Under the pieces are notes generated by a model. That model saw only the letters and a program-made list of their open reading frames with translations. It was not told the DNA's origin and did no database searches. From positions 124,001-188,000 of the forward strand of contig NZ_JAAILA010000010.1 in the NCBI RefSeq assembly GCF_010974825.1: a stretch of DNA of 64,000 nt, written 5' to 3'. Position 1 is the stretch's first letter. The number at the start of each line of letters is the position of its first letter. The DNA is from Aeromonas rivipollensis. Its GTDB lineage: Bacteria; Pseudomonadota; Gammaproteobacteria; Enterobacterales; Aeromonadaceae. The position numbers and the translations under genes were made by a program. Shown here piece by piece: positions 39,182 through 49,152 of this stretch.

Positions 39182-39640
39182 TTAACCAAAGTTCGGCACT
39201 ATGTTCGCTTTTTGGATATTGGTGAAAGCCAACACCTCGTCCTTACCATCTACTGTCAGGGTGACCATGTCCCCCTGCACAGCTTTGATTACGCCTTTGA
39301 ACTTGCGGCGGTTGTTTGTTGCCATCCGAAGCGAAACCGCCGCCTCTTGGCCAACGTATTTTTCGAACTGGGCAACCTTGAACAGCGGACGATCCAGGCC
39401 CGGGGAGGAAACCTCGAGGTAATACTCCTCGGTGATGGGATCTTCAACGTCCATGATGGCGCCAACCTGGCGGCTCACCTCGGCACAGTCTTCCACCGTC
39501 ACGCCTTGCTCTGAGTCGATGAAGACGCGCAAGGTCGAGTGCTTACCCGCACGGATAAACTCGACACCCCAAAGTTCAAAACCCAAGGCAACGACCGGAG
39601 CCTCGAGCAGATCGGTCAAACGTTGTTCCAACGTAGCCAA
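39182..39640 (-). CDS. rimP: Ribosome maturation factor RimP
   Basis: Helps assemble the 30S subunit. The start is placed at a TTG (39640): GGAGG lies 6 nt before it and the product begins [20 protein letters not shown], aligned with E. coli MSTLEQKLTEM. A GTG two codons upstream is possible but almost touches the ribosome site. It has 152 residues (E. coli 150), with [17 protein letters not shown] and [24 protein letters not shown]. First protein gene after the initiator tRNA, as in E. coli metY-rimP-nusA. Confidence 0.94.
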   Translation of the reverse strand: MATLEQRLTDLLEAPVVALGFELWGVEFIRAGKHSTLRVFIDSEQGVTVEDCAEVSRQVGAIMDVEDPITEEYYLEVSSPGLDRPLFKVAQFEKYVGQEAAVSLRMATNNRRKFKGVIKAVQGDMVTLTVDGKDEVLAFTNIQKANIVPNFG

Positions 39641-39716
39641 AGTCACCCTCCGAAAAACAAAAAAAGGGCATATAGCCCAGATAGAGATCGATTCAGAGTA
39701 AATCGCACATAACAAA

Positions 39717-39741
39717 AAGCCCCGATGTCAAATCGGGGCTT
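39717..39741 (-). terminator. Terminator between the initiator tRNA and rimP
   Basis: 8-10 bp stem AAGCCCCGAT / ATCGGGGCTT with T-run on the minus strand (GGCTTTTTG). It probably ends most tRNA transcripts and attenuates the rimP operon, as in the E. coli metY leader. Confidence 0.85.
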
Positions 39742-39806
39742 GGCGCTTTACCCTGATTGTCGCCTCGCAGCGACCGCCTTCCTGAGCGTAGGAAATGCGT
39801 GAAATT

Positions 39807-39883
<77 letters not shown>

Positions 39884-39975
39884 TCCGAAATCGTGCGAGA
39901 TTATAGCCAGATCATTCTCTTCATACAAGACTGAGTGGCTATAATACACCCGGTTACCCGGGCTCACTGCTTAAT

Positions 39976-40060
39976 TGGTGCCGTGGGCGGGACTCGAACC
40001 CGCACACCCTAGAGCACTACCCCCTCAAGATAGCGTGTCTACCAATTCCACCACCACGGC
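39976..40060 (-). tRNA. tRNA-Leu (anticodon GAG)
   Basis: 85 nt with encoded CCA and a long class II variable arm. The anticodon loop TTGAGGG sits on a stem CTATC / GGTAG. D-arm AATTGGTAGACACG and T-arm GGTTCGAGTCC are standard. It lies 9 nt after secG, as leuU does in E. coli, so it is probably cut from the secG transcript. Confidence 0.97.
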
Positions 40061-40069
40061 AAAAACTCT

Positions 40070-40396
40070 TTACTCGGGAACGTCAGTGTCTTTCTTTACT
40101 GGCGCTTTGGTCTGCTCAACTTGCTGAGTCTGTTGCAGATTTTCCCATTCGCTACCCTGTTTTACCTTGTTGCTTGACATGGAGCCGAGCACCAGGCTGA
40201 TCAAAAAGAACAGAGTGGCCAAAATTGCAGTTGTGCGGGTCAGGAAACTGCCTGAACCACCGGAGCCGAATACAGTATTCGATGCCCCTGCACCGAAGGA
40301 GGCGCCCATATCAGCCCCTTTACCTTGCTGAATCATCACCAGACCGATCAGAGCCAGTGATACCAGCAGATAAACGACTAAAAGAATCTCGTACAT
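40070..40396 (-). CDS. secG: Protein translocase subunit SecG
   Basis: Small membrane subunit that aids SecYEG translocation. It has 108 residues (E. coli 110) and two membrane helices (EILLVVYLLVSLALIGLVMIQ and FLTRTTAILATLFFLISLVLG). The family block GKGADMGASFGAGASNTVFGSGGSGSFL lies between them. The start is immediately after the tpiA stop and tRNA-Leu follows. Confidence 0.96.
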   Translation of the reverse strand: MYEILLVVYLLVSLALIGLVMIQQGKGADMGASFGAGASNTVFGSGGSGSFLTRTTAILATLFFLISLVLGSMSSNKVKQGSEWENLQQTQQVEQTKAPVKKDTDVPE

Positions 40397-41161
40397 TTAA
40401 CTTGCACCCTTTGCCGCTTCAACAATTCCTAAAAACGCATCGCTGTCGAGGCTTGCTCCACCTATCAGTCCGCCATCAATGTCGGGCTGGGCAAACAAAT
40501 CTCTCGCGTTGGTCGGCGTCACGCTCCCACCATAGATGATTCTGACTTTCTCACCTATTACCGGAGTATCCTCCGCCAAGCGACCACGAATAAAGGAATG
40601 AACCTCTTGTGCCTGCTCGGGTGTGGCGCATTTACCTGTACCTACAGCCCAAATCGGCTCGTAGGCGATGATAGCATTATCGAAAGCCATCGCGCCATTT
40701 TTCTCTATGACGATATCCAGCTCTTCGGCGATCACCTCGAAGGTTCTTCTCGCCTGCCTCGCCGCACCTGACTCCCCCAGACAAAGGATGGGAATCAAAC
40801 CTGCCGCTCTGACTGCCGCAAACTTCTCTGCGACGATAAAGCTGGTCTCACCAAAGAGACGCCTGCGCTCGGAGTGCCCAACCAGTACGTATCGGCACCC
40901 TGCCTCGACCAGCATCTCACACGAGACTTCACCCGTATAAGCGCCTTGTCGGTGCTGACTCACATTCTGAGCCCCCAACCTTATCGCCTTCTGCTCACCG
41001 AGCAGTCGTGCGGTAAAGTCGAGATGCACATGGGAAGGACAGAGAACGACATCTACATCATCACCAACACCCTTCAGGCATTGACTCGTAAACTGCTCTA
41101 ACTGCGACCTACTACCGTGTAACTTCCAGTTGGCTGCTACAAACGGCTTGCGATGTCCCAT
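40397..41161 (-). CDS. tpiA: Triosephosphate isomerase
   Basis: Interconverts dihydroxyacetone phosphate and glyceraldehyde 3-phosphate. It has 254 residues (E. coli 255). N-terminal ANWKLHGS, catalytic His in VGHSERRRLFGET, catalytic Glu in IAYEPIWAVGTGK, phosphate loops IYGGSVTPTNA and GGLIGGASL. The MGHRKPF start has GGGAG 6 nt upstream. The location between glmM and secG is seen in several gammaproteobacteria but not E. coli, so a second tpiA elsewhere is possible. Confidence 0.95.
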   Translation of the reverse strand: MGHRKPFVAANWKLHGSRSQLEQFTSQCLKGVGDDVDVVLCPSHVHLDFTARLLGEQKAIRLGAQNVSQHRQGAYTGEVSCEMLVEAGCRYVLVGHSERRRLFGETSFIVAEKFAAVRAAGLIPILCLGESGAARQARRTFEVIAEELDIVIEKNGAMAFDNAIIAYEPIWAVGTGKCATPEQAQEVHSFIRGRLAEDTPVIGEKVRIIYGGSVTPTNARDLFAQPDIDGGLIGGASLDSDAFLGIVEAAKGAS

Positions 41162-41292
41162 CGGCAACTCCCTTGCGAAAGCGGGGCTGATAATATCCAG
41201 AGGATGATCAGCTGACAAGTGCTATTTTCAAATTTTCGAATCGTTTGAACAAGATACAACCAGGACGGTTAAAAAATCGCCCTGGTTGCTCA

Positions 41293-42627
41293 TTAAAACG
41301 CCGATTCGACCTGTTGGGCGATGCGTTGTGCCATGTCACGCACCTGTTGCTCATGCTCCCCTTCCACCATCACCCGGATCAGGGGCTCGGTGCCGGATTT
41401 GCGCAGCAGGACACGGCCACGGCCACCCAGTTCCTGTTCCACCTTGGCCACTTCCTGCTGTACGGCTTCGGCCGCCAGCGGATCCTTGCCCTCGGCAAAA
41501 CGTACGTTCACCAGTACCTGGGGGAACTTGCTCATACCGGAGCGCAGCTTGGCCAGCGGCATCTCCGCAGAGCACACCGCCGTCAGCACCTGCAGGGCGG
41601 CGACTATGCCATCCCCTGTGGTGGTCTGATCCAGGCAGATGATGTGACCCGAGTTCTCGCCACCTATGCGCCAGCCCTTCTCGTTCATCATCTCGAGCAC
41701 ATAGCGGTCACCCACCTTGGCACGGGCAAACGGAATACCGAGCGTCTGCAATGCCAGCTCCAGGCCCATGTTGGCCATCAGGGTCCCGACCACGCCGCCC
41801 TTGAGGCGACCGTTGCGCAGGGCATCACGGGCGATGATGTAGAGGATCTCGTCCCCGTCGATGATGTAGCCAGTGCTGTCTACCATCACCAAGCGATCGC
41901 CATCACCGTCGAAGGCGACACCGAGATCGGCCTTGCACTCCAGCACCTTGGCGGCCAGCGCCTCAGGTGCGGTGGAGCCCACCCCATCGTTGATGTTGAG
42001 GCCATCCGGGCTGCAACCGATGGCAATCACCTCGGCGCCCAGCTCGCGGAACACTGAGGGTGCTATGTGATAGGTGGCGCCATGGCCGCAATCCACCACC
42101 ATCTTCACCCCTTCCAGGCTCAGATGGGTGGGGAAGGTGCTCTTGCAGAACTCGATGTAACGGCCGGCGGCATCGTCGATGCGCTGCGCCTTGCCAAGTT
42201 CGGCGGACTCCACGCACTTGAGCTCGTGATCCAGTTCGGCTTCGATGGCCAGCTCCACCTCATCGGGCAGCTTGGTGCCGTCGGCGGAGAAGAACTTGAT
42301 GCCGTTGTCGTAATAGGGGTTGTGGGAGGCGCTGATGACGATGCCAGCCTCGGCACGGAAGGTGCGAGTCAGGTAGGCCACCGCCGGCGTCGGCATGGGG
42401 CCCATCAATATGGCCTTGAGGCCCGCAGCGGAGAGGCCCGCTTCCAGCGCCGATTCCAGCATGTAGCCGGAGATCCGGGTGTCCTTGCCGATCAGCACCT
42501 TCTTGGTGCCCTTCTTGGAGAGCACCTTGCCGGCGGCCCAGCCCAGCTTCATCACGAAATCCGGGGTGATCGGGTATTCACCCACCTTGCCGCGCACACC
42601 GTCTGTGCCGAAGTACTTTCTGGTCAT
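41293..42627 (-). CDS. glmM: Phosphoglucosamine mutase
   Basis: Converts glucosamine 6-phosphate to glucosamine 1-phosphate for UDP-GlcNAc, feeding peptidoglycan and LPS. It has 444 residues (E. coli 445). Start [20 protein letters not shown]; the phosphorylated Ser in [17 protein letters not shown] near residue 102; metal loop DGDGDR; sugar loop [13 protein letters not shown]-terminal [15 protein letters not shown]. Follows folP by 17 nt, forming the conserved ftsH-folP-glmM order. Confidence 0.97.
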   Translation of the reverse strand: MTRKYFGTDGVRGKVGEYPITPDFVMKLGWAAGKVLSKKGTKKVLIGKDTRISGYMLESALEAGLSAAGLKAILMGPMPTPAVAYLTRTFRAEAGIVISASHNPYYDNGIKFFSADGTKLPDEVELAIEAELDHELKCVESAELGKAQRIDDAAGRYIEFCKSTFPTHLSLEGVKMVVDCGHGATYHIAPSVFRELGAEVIAIGCSPDGLNINDGVGSTAPEALAAKVLECKADLGVAFDGDGDRLVMVDSTGYIIDGDEILYIIARDALRNGRLKGGVVGTLMANMGLELALQTLGIPFARAKVGDRYVLEMMNEKGWRIGGENSGHIICLDQTTTGDGIVAALQVLTAVCSAEMPLAKLRSGMSKFPQVLVNVRFAEGKDPLAAEAVQQEVAKVEQELGGRGRVLLRKSGTEPLIRVMVEGEHEQQVRDMAQRIAQQVESAF

Positions 42628-42644
42628 TGTCTGTTCTCGTTATT

Positions 42645-43490
42645 TTATCTGGATACGAAATCTTGTCCCGTCATGGTCATCCAGCCTACGCGCAGCGCGT
42701 CCATGGTGGCTCGCACGTCGTGCACCCGGATGATCCTGGCGCCATGTTGCAACCCGATCAGGGCGCAGGCCAGGCTGCCGGCCAGCCGCTCATCAACGGG
42801 GCGGCCAAGCAGATTGCCTATCATAGACTTTCGCGACATCCCCACCAAGAGCGGCAGACCGTAATCCAGCAACTTCTGCTGCTCGGCCAGCAACTGATAG
42901 TTGTGTGCCACCGTCTTGCCAAAGCCATAACCCGGATCCAGCAGCAGGTGCTGGCGCGGGATCCCGGCATCCAGGCAAGCGGCTATCCGCTCGTCGAAGA
43001 AGGCCCTCACCTCCCCCAGCAAGTCGTCGTAATGGGGTTCGGCCTGCATGGTTCTTGGCTGTCCCTGCATGTGCATCAGGCACACGGGCACGTCAGCCTC
43101 TGCCGCGGCAGCCAGAGCATCGGGCTCGAGCAGGGCCCTCACGTCATTGATGAGGTGGGCGCCTGCCGCGCAGCCCGCCCTCATCACGGCAGCCTTGGAG
43201 GTATCGAGGGAGATCATCACATCCAGCTCCTGCACCATCCGCTCGACCACGGGGATGACCCTGTCCAGCTCCTCCTGCTCGCTCACGTCGGGGGCGCCAG
43301 GGCGGGTCGACTCGCCGCCGATGTCGATGAGGGTGGCCCCCTCCTCCATCATCTGGCGGGCATGGGACAGGGCCAGTTCAAGCGGCTTGAAGCGGCCGCC
43401 ATCGGAGAAGGAGTCCGGCGTCACGTTGAGGATCCCCATGACGTGGGGACGATCCAGGGAGAGGCTGCGCCCCTTGCTGATTAGTTGCAT
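42645..43490 (-). CDS. folP: Dihydropteroate synthase
   Basis: Condenses p-aminobenzoate with dihydropterin pyrophosphate in folate synthesis; target of sulfonamides. It has 281 residues (E. coli 282). Signature motifs are MGILNVTPDSFSDGG, DIGGESTRPGA, DTSKAAVMR, LLDPGYGFGKT and GMSRKSMIG. It lies between ftsH and glmM. Confidence 0.96.
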   Translation of the reverse strand: MQLISKGRSLSLDRPHVMGILNVTPDSFSDGGRFKPLELALSHARQMMEEGATLIDIGGESTRPGAPDVSEQEELDRVIPVVERMVQELDVMISLDTSKAAVMRAGCAAGAHLINDVRALLEPDALAAAAEADVPVCLMHMQGQPRTMQAEPHYDDLLGEVRAFFDERIAACLDAGIPRQHLLLDPGYGFGKTVAHNYQLLAEQQKLLDYGLPLLVGMSRKSMIGNLLGRPVDERLAGSLACALIGLQHGARIIRVHDVRATMDALRVGWMTMTGQDFVSR

Positions 43491-43538
43491 CTTTACATCT
43501 ACCTGTCACAAGAAAATCTGGGTATCGCATAAAGAAAA

Positions 43539-43558
43539 ACCCCGGGCAAGCCCGGGGT
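43539..43558 (-). terminator. ftsH terminator
   Basis: 8-9 bp G/C stem ACCCCGGGC / GCCCGGGGT with T-run on the minus strand, 15 nt after ftsH. Some readthrough to folP is likely. Confidence 0.8.
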
Positions 43559-43573
43559 CTGGATCATGAAAGC

Positions 43574-45517
43574 TTATTTGGCCGGCACATCGTTCGCCTT
43601 GTCGATGTCATTGCGCGGTGCGCTGTTGTCATCGGCCTGCGCCTTGACCTCGGGCTCGCTGCTCACGCTGGCGCCGCCTTGCGGGGTGTCACCGTGCTCA
43701 TCGTGCCAGTTGCTGGGAGCCCGGACCTCACGACGGGCCATCAGATCGTCGATCTGCTTGGCATCTATGGTCTCGTACTTCATCAAGGCATCCTTCATGG
43801 TGTGCAGCACATCCATGTTGTCCTGCAGGATCTGCTTGGCACGAGCATAGTTGCGATCGATGACCTGCTTGACCTCGGCATCGATGACCCGCGCTGTGTC
43901 GTCGGACATGTGCTTGGCCTTGGCCATGCTGCGACCAAGGAAGACTTCACCGTCTTCTTCGGCATAGAGCATGGGGCCCAGACGCTCGGACATACCCCAC
44001 TGGGTCACCATCTTGCGGGCGATGTCGGTGGCACGCTCGATGTCGTTGGAAGCACCGGTCGATACTTTCTCTGCACCGTAGATCAGCTCTTCCGCCAGAC
44101 GACCGCCATACAGGCTGGAGATCATGGACTCCAGATGCTGCTTGGAGTGGCTCCAGCGATCCTGCTCCGGCAGGTACATGGTCACCCCAAGGGCACGGCC
44201 ACGGGGGATGATGGAGACCTTGTAGACGGGATCATGATCCGGCACTACACGGCCGATGATGGCATGACCGGCTTCATGATAAGCGGTCATCTCCTTCTCG
44301 GAGTCTCTCATCACCATGGAGCGACGCTCCGCACCCATCATGATCTTGTCCTTGGCCTTCTCGAACTCCAGCATGGAGACCACACGACGGCTCTCACGGG
44401 CGGAGAACAGGGCGGCTTCGTTGACCAGGTTGGCGAGATCGGCGCCGGAGAAGCCCGGGGTACCACGTGCAATCACAGCGGCATTGACGTCATCCGCCAA
44501 CGGAACCTTGCGCATGTGTACCTTCAGGATCTGCTCACGACCGCGGACATCCGGCAGACCGACCACGACCTGACGGTCGAAACGACCCGGGCGCAGCAGA
44601 GCGGGATCCAGCACGTCTGGACGGTTGGTCGCGGCGATGACGATGACGCCTTCATTGCCTTCAAAACCATCCATCTCGACCAGCATCTGGTTCAGGGTCT
44701 GCTCACGCTCATCGTGGCCACCACCCAGACCGGCGCCACGCTGGCGACCGACCGCATCAATTTCATCGATGAAGATGATGCAGGGGGAAGACTTCTTGGC
44801 CTGCTCGAACATGTCGCGTACCCGGGAGGCACCGACACCCACGAACATCTCGACGAAATCAGAACCGGAGATGGTGAAGAAAGGCACCTTGGCCTCACCC
44901 GCGATGGCCTTGGCCAGCAGGGTCTTACCTGTACCGGGCGGGCCGACCAGCAGCACGCCGGTGGGGATCTTGCCGCCCAGTTTCTGGAACTTGGTCGGAT
45001 CGCGCAGATAGTCGACCAGCTCTTTGACCTCTTCCTTTGCCTCGTCACAACCCGCCACGTCGACGAAGGTGGTCTTGATCTGATCTTCACTCATCAGGCG
45101 AGCCTTGCTCTTGCCGAACGACATGGCACCCTTGCCACCGCCGCCCTGCATCTGACGCATGAAGAAGACCCAGACACCGATCAGCAACAGCATCGGGAAC
45201 CAGGAGATGAAGATGGACGTGATCAGAGACGGCTCTTCCGGCTTCTCACCCATCACCTTCACGTTGTGGTTGAGCATGTCGTTGAGCAGTTGGGGATCCG
45301 GCGCAGGGATGATGGTGGTGAAACGTTCACCGGTGCGCTTGACGCCATTAATGACCTTGCCATCCATCCGCACTTCACGGATCTGCTCTTGGGTCACTTC
45401 TTTCACGAAGCTGGAATAGTCCAGCTGGCGACTGGTGGTATCGCTGGGGCTGAAGCTATTGAATACCGACATCAGCACGACGGCGATGACCAGCCACAGG
45501 ATTAGGTTTTTCGCCAT
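43574..45517 (-). CDS. ftsH: Membrane AAA+ zinc protease FtsH
   Basis: Hexameric inner-membrane protease for sigma-32, LpxC and faulty membrane proteins. It has 647 residues from [19 protein letters not shown], matched to E. coli; a start three codons earlier is in frame. Two membrane helices flank a periplasmic domain; then AAA+ Walker [14 protein letters not shown], Walker [16 protein letters not shown] region [20 protein letters not shown] and zinc site HEAGH. The C-terminus is rich in Asp, Ala and Ser. Confidence 0.97.
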   Translation of the reverse strand: MAKNLILWLVIAVVLMSVFNSFSPSDTTSRQLDYSSFVKEVTQEQIREVRMDGKVINGVKRTGERFTTIIPAPDPQLLNDMLNHNVKVMGEKPEEPSLITSIFISWFPMLLLIGVWVFFMRQMQGGGGKGAMSFGKSKARLMSEDQIKTTFVDVAGCDEAKEEVKELVDYLRDPTKFQKLGGKIPTGVLLVGPPGTGKTLLAKAIAGEAKVPFFTISGSDFVEMFVGVGASRVRDMFEQAKKSSPCIIFIDEIDAVGRQRGAGLGGGHDEREQTLNQMLVEMDGFEGNEGVIVIAATNRPDVLDPALLRPGRFDRQVVVGLPDVRGREQILKVHMRKVPLADDVNAAVIARGTPGFSGADLANLVNEAALFSARESRRVVSMLEFEKAKDKIMMGAERRSMVMRDSEKEMTAYHEAGHAIIGRVVPDHDPVYKVSIIPRGRALGVTMYLPEQDRWSHSKQHLESMISSLYGGRLAEELIYGAEKVSTGASNDIERATDIARKMVTQWGMSERLGPMLYAEEDGEVFLGRSMAKAKHMSDDTARVIDAEVKQVIDRNYARAKQILQDNMDVLHTMKDALMKYETIDAKQIDDLMARREVRAPSNWHDEHGDTPQGGASVSSEPEVKAQADDNSAPRNDIDKANDVPAK

Positions 45518-45571
45518 GTCACTCAAATCAATGACCTCGCAGACTGACAGTTAACGATGAGGGTTAGGGTA

Positions 45572-46201
45572 CTACAGTTTAAAACCGGTAGCCACAATGT
45601 AGACTTCTCGTGAACGGGCACGGGAGGAGTCTGGTTTACGAATCTTGACGACAGAGAAAAGTCTACGAATTTCATTGAGATAGGCATCAAACCCCTCCCC
45701 CTGGAATACCTTGACCACGAAACTGCCATTACTGCGCAGGACCTGATTGCACATGTCCAGCGCCAGCTCGATCAGATACATGGAGCGAGCCTGATCCACC
45801 TGCTGGGTCCCGCTCATATTGGGCGCCATGTCAGACATGACCACATCAACCTTGTCCGGGCCAACTCGTGCCAGCAAGGCGGCAAGCACAGTTTCCTCCC
45901 GAAAGTCCCCTTGCAGGAAATCGACACCGGCAATGGAATCCATCGGCAGAATATCGCAAGCAATCACTCGCCCCTTGTCACCCACCTGATCGATGGCAAA
46001 CTGGGACCAGCCACCGGGGGCCGCCCCCAGATCCACCACCGTCATGCCCGGCTTGAGCAGTTTGTCCTTGCCCTGGATCTCATCGATCTTGAACACGGCA
46101 CGGGAACGCAGTCCCAACTTCTGGGCTTTTTTGACGTAATGATCGTCAAAATGTTCTTTTAACCAGCGGGTTGAACTGGGGGAATGTTTTTTCTGGGTCA
46201 T
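45572..46201 (-). CDS. rlmE: 23S rRNA (U2552 2'-O)-methyltransferase RlmE
   Basis: Heat-shock methyltransferase (FtsJ/RrmJ) that modifies U2552 of 23S rRNA late in 50S assembly. It has 209 residues, equal to E. coli. Features: [33 protein letters not shown] motif [35 protein letters not shown]. It is paired with ftsH, as usual, and divergent from yhbY. Confidence 0.97.
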   Translation of the reverse strand: MTQKKHSPSSTRWLKEHFDDHYVKKAQKLGLRSRAVFKIDEIQGKDKLLKPGMTVVDLGAAPGGWSQFAIDQVGDKGRVIACDILPMDSIAGVDFLQGDFREETVLAALLARVGPDKVDVVMSDMAPNMSGTQQVDQARSMYLIELALDMCNQVLRSNGSFVVKVFQGEGFDAYLNEIRRLFSVVKIRKPDSSRARSREVYIVATGFKL

Positions 46202-46298
46202 GATTGTCGACTTTAAAAAACCACAAGGGTTATTAGTATTAAGGGCTAAGTGGGGGTAGAATACGCCCCTTTCAACCCTGACTTATGAAGAAATTGCC

Positions 46299-46595
46299 AT
46301 GATTCTCAACAATAAACAGAAACAGTACCTCAAGGGCCTAGCCCACAGCCTGAAGCCGGTCGTCCTGCTGGGACAACACGGCCTGACCGAAGGGGTGCTG
46401 GCCGAGATCGATCTGGCGCTGAACCACCACGAGCTGATCAAGGTTAAGGTGTCGTCTGAAGATCGTGAGATGAAACAGCTGGTGATGGAAGCCATCGTCC
46501 GTGAGACAGGCGCCATCAAGGTACAGAGCATGGGCCATGTACTGACCATCTATCGTCAGGCCACAGAACCCAAGATCCAGTTGCCCCGCAAGTAA
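46299..46595 (+). CDS. yhbY: CRM-domain ribosome assembly protein YhbY
   Basis: Small RNA-binding protein associated with pre-50S particles. It has 98 residues (E. coli 97) with the CRM-domain GxxG loop in LGQHGLTEGVLAEIDLALNHHELIKVKV. The 97-nt divergent region to rlmE may hold TTAGTA-18-TAGAAT at 46234-46263, a weak promoter candidate. Confidence 0.95.
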   Translation: MILNNKQKQYLKGLAHSLKPVVLLGQHGLTEGVLAEIDLALNHHELIKVKVSSEDREMKQLVMEAIVRETGAIKVQSMGHVLTIYRQATEPKIQLPRK

Positions 46596-46700
46596 CAGGA
46601 AAGAGCGTTCGCTCTTTCCTTCATTTCTCTTCTTCCCAAGTCGCTTGCCAAAATAGTCGTCAGGCCCTTAACCTGCGATGAATACTTGCGGACATCCACT

Positions 46701-47294
46701 ATGGACAAGCATCAGATTCTCACCGACGAGGAGCTGGCTATGCTGCAGGACTTGGGAGACGCAGAGGACATGGCCGCCGGCCAGTTCCTGCGAGGCAACC
46801 TGAGTCTTCCCCTACAGAGCCTGTTGCAACGGGCCAGCCCCTTGACGATCGAGGCCCGTATCGCCGGCCATCAACTGCGTTTTCCGCTGCATTGTACCCT
46901 GGCGGCGGAAGGCCACACCGAGCTGCGCATCGCCGCCCCCACCATCACAGAGCTGGGCTCCCCTCACCTGCGCGCCTGGCGACTCGATGAGAAAGCCGTC
47001 CTGCACACCAGCGATGCCGAGTATGAGGTGCACAGCCTCTCCCTTGGCGGTCTCATCGTGGCCGGTTTGCCACCGACTCTGACCAAGGGCGATCGGCTGC
47101 ACGGCACCCTCGGCATCGAGGGATTGCCTCCCCTGGCACTGAGCGGCACCCTCATAAGGCATGTCCAGTCCCACCAGAAGCACCATGACTGGGCCTTGCA
47201 ATTCCAGCTAGACAAGGGAGATCAGGAGCAACTGCGGGACTGGCTCTTCCAGCGTCATCAGGACGCCTTCGTCCAGACCTATCAGGGGGACTAA
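46701..47294 (+). CDS. Possible PilZ-domain protein
   Basis: I do not firmly recognise this 197-residue cytoplasmic protein. The stretch EYEVHSLSLGGLIVAGLPPTLTKGDRLHGTL resembles the D/N-x-S-x-x-G part of c-di-GMP-binding PilZ domains. The Asp/Asn of that motif is replaced, and the preceding RxxxR is not obvious (LRAWRLDEKA is the nearest). It may therefore be a degenerate PilZ or an unrelated beta-barrel. The start MDKHQIL is chosen over an upstream in-frame start at 46686. It is downstream of yhbY and convergent with greA. Confidence 0.55.
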   Translation: MDKHQILTDEELAMLQDLGDAEDMAAGQFLRGNLSLPLQSLLQRASPLTIEARIAGHQLRFPLHCTLAAEGHTELRIAAPTITELGSPHLRAWRLDEKAVLHTSDAEYEVHSLSLGGLIVAGLPPTLTKGDRLHGTLGIEGLPPLALSGTLIRHVQSHQKHHDWALQFQLDKGDQEQLRDWLFQRHQDAFVQTYQGD

Positions 47295-47342
47295 ATGCAA
47301 CAGGGGAGCCGGGCTCCCCTGTCTCTTCACCGCCCCTCATCG

Positions 47343-47819
47343 TCAGAGGTAGGCGACTTCCAGAATTTCGTACTCAACATCGCCAGCCGGTGTCTTGACG
47401 ATGGCCACGTCGTCCACTTCCTTGCCGATCAGGGCACGGGCAATGGGCGAGTTCACGGAGATCATGTTCTGTTTGATGTCCGCCTCGTCGTCACCCACGA
47501 TGCGGTAGACCACTTCCTCTTCCGTTTCGCTTTTCAGCAGAGTCACGGTCGCACCGAAGATGACGCGGCCATTGTTGGCAATCTTGGTGATATCGATCAC
47601 CTGGGCATTGGAGAGCTTGCTCTCAATTTCCTGAATGCGGCCTTCACAGAAACCTTGCTGCTCGCGAGCGGCATGGTATTCGGCGTTTTCTTTCAGATCA
47701 CCATGTTCACGGGCATCAGCAATCGCTTCGATAATCTGGGGACGCAGCTCGCTCTTCAGATAGTCGAGCTCTTGACGCAGCTTTTCAGCGCCGCGAACAG
47801 TCATCGGAGTATGATTCAT
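47343..47819 (-). CDS. greA: Transcription elongation factor GreA
   Basis: Rescues backtracked RNA polymerase by stimulating transcript cleavage. It has 158 residues, equal to E. coli. The N-terminal coiled coil includes the acidic tip [22 protein letters not shown]; the C-terminal FKBP-like domain has [40 protein letters not shown]. The start [14 protein letters not shown] is set by similarity. Confidence 0.97.
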   Translation of the reverse strand: MNHTPMTVRGAEKLRQELDYLKSELRPQIIEAIADAREHGDLKENAEYHAAREQQGFCEGRIQEIESKLSNAQVIDITKIANNGRVIFGATVTLLKSETEEEVVYRIVGDDEADIKQNMISVNSPIARALIGKEVDDVAIVKTPAGDVEYEILEVAYL

Positions 47820-48203
47820 AGTCGAAACCTGGGTTGCTTGAAAAAGAGAAGCTGCGGCAATCAAAGAGAGCCGCAGCTATCGGTTCGGATGAGGCATCTT
47901 AATATGAAGCTGCCACAAAATCCATGTCAGCCCCTGCGAGCGGGATCGCGCTTTGAATGACCAGAGGCCTGCCGGGAGGCTGAAGAAAATCGAGAGGATG
48001 AGGCGAACGGAGGCAGCCACGGCGACCTTGACCCTGGCTGCAATATTTTCGTTTTGGTTGTTTGATCAGGCTCACCACCGCATCGAGCCTCGCCTTGCCT
48101 AGGTGAAATCATGCTTGCAGACACGTTTCCATGCCTTGCTGACGATCATAGGCCGGAGGGGATCAAAAGGCAGACCAACATCAAGCCAGCGTGCAAAACC
48201 ACC
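47820..48203 (-). other. Intergenic region upstream of greA
   Basis: 384 nt between greA and the PRC-barrel gene. I see no credible ORF, strong promoter or terminator; it must hold the greA promoter. Confidence 0.4.
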
Positions 48204-48572
48204 TCAGTACCTGGTGTCGTAATAGCTGTAGATGCTCTTTTCCCAAGAGGTATCTGCCATGTTGGGCCAGTGGTCGCTATCAAATCCCGGGGCATTCTTC
48301 ATGCGTTCCTCTGTGGTATCCATGATGAAACGCTTGTTTTCAGTATCGACCTTCAAGGCGCTCCAGGGTACGGCAAACAGCTTCTCGCCGAGACTGAGGA
48401 AACCGCCGAAGGAGAGCACCGCATAGCACACCTTGCCGTTTTCGATATCCAGCATGAGCTCCTTGATGCTGCCCAGCTTTTCACCTCTCGGGTCGTACAC
48501 ATCGTCGCCACTGAGCGTGCTGGCGCTGAGTACTCTTGACCCAAGACGGCTGGATGGAATGATATTGTTCAT
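48204..48572 (-). CDS. PRC-barrel domain protein
   Basis: 122-residue protein with one PRC-barrel domain: RVLSASTLSGDDVYDPRGEKLGSIKELMLDIENGKVCYAVLSFGGFLSLGEKLFAVPWSAL. It ends with a Trp/Tyr-rich tail (HWPNMADTSWEKSIYSYYDTRY). Such proteins are common near stress genes and have no assigned biochemical role. The start is clear, with AGGAGTATCAA before the ATG. Followed by a CsbD-like small gene in the upstream direction. Confidence 0.85.
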   Translation of the reverse strand: MNNIIPSSRLGSRVLSASTLSGDDVYDPRGEKLGSIKELMLDIENGKVCYAVLSFGGFLSLGEKLFAVPWSALKVDTENKRFIMDTTEERMKNAPGFDSDHWPNMADTSWEKSIYSYYDTRY

Positions 48573-48650
48573 TTGATACTCCTGACATTGTTGGAAGAAA
48601 GAGTGAGGGGAAAAGCGCGTTGGCAGAACGCTAACCAACGCGGTAACAAT

Positions 48651-48803
48651 TTATTTCCCCTTTCTGGCGTCCCTGCGATCTTCTTTTCTCTCGTCGGGGG
48701 CTGCCTGGTGTTTGCCGGCGGACACTGGAATCGCCCCCTTTGATTCCTTGTCGTCCTTGCCTTTGGTCTCTTCAGTACGACCCTTGAGCTGGTCCTTGTT
48801 CAT
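48651..48803 (-). CDS. Small CsbD-like stress protein
   Basis: 50-residue, highly charged, probably disordered protein. The opening MNKDQLKGRTEETKGK matches the CsbD-family repeat (general stress proteins such as E. coli YjbJ); the rest is Lys/Asp/Glu-rich and ends RRDARKGK, shorter than typical CsbD. AGGAG stands 6 nt before the ATG. The longer upstream frame is not supported. Neighbours (PRC-barrel, BON) suggest an osmotic or envelope stress set. Confidence 0.65.
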   Translation of the reverse strand: MNKDQLKGRTEETKGKDDKESKGAIPVSAGKHQAAPDERKEDRRDARKGK

Positions 48804-49152
48804 GATGAACTCCTGATAGTCAGTTGGATGAGGGTGCGAGCACCGAGAATGGGATCCCGCACCAGCCATCGTGAGCATAAGCCGCACACAACAGGGGGTC
48901 TGTACGTTGACCCACATAGAGCACGGGCCCGGCACCTGACCAATGGCTCGCTGATACGGCGTTAAGCCAGAGCACCACTTGTGCGATCCCCTCCCCCGGC
49001 TACCACCGGCAAGGCCCCGAGGCGACACAACCCGCCGACAGGAGAGGCTGAGCCTCGGGCATCAAGATGAAGCCCCATCCAGATGTCAGAACCAAGGGAG
49101 CCTGCAGCTCCCCGGCCTGTGCCTGCCCCCTTTTCTCTGCCACATCTGCGGT
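48804..49152 (-). other. Intergenic region without recognisable features
   Basis: 349 nt between the CsbD-like gene and the MCE operon end. High-GC frames are open by chance; I see no convincing gene, terminator or promoter. Confidence 0.4.

Noticed and set aside
48804-49028. N-terminal extension of the CsbD-like ORF to 125 codons
   Set aside because: A good ribosome site precedes the internal ATG at 48803, and the extension has no recognisable features.
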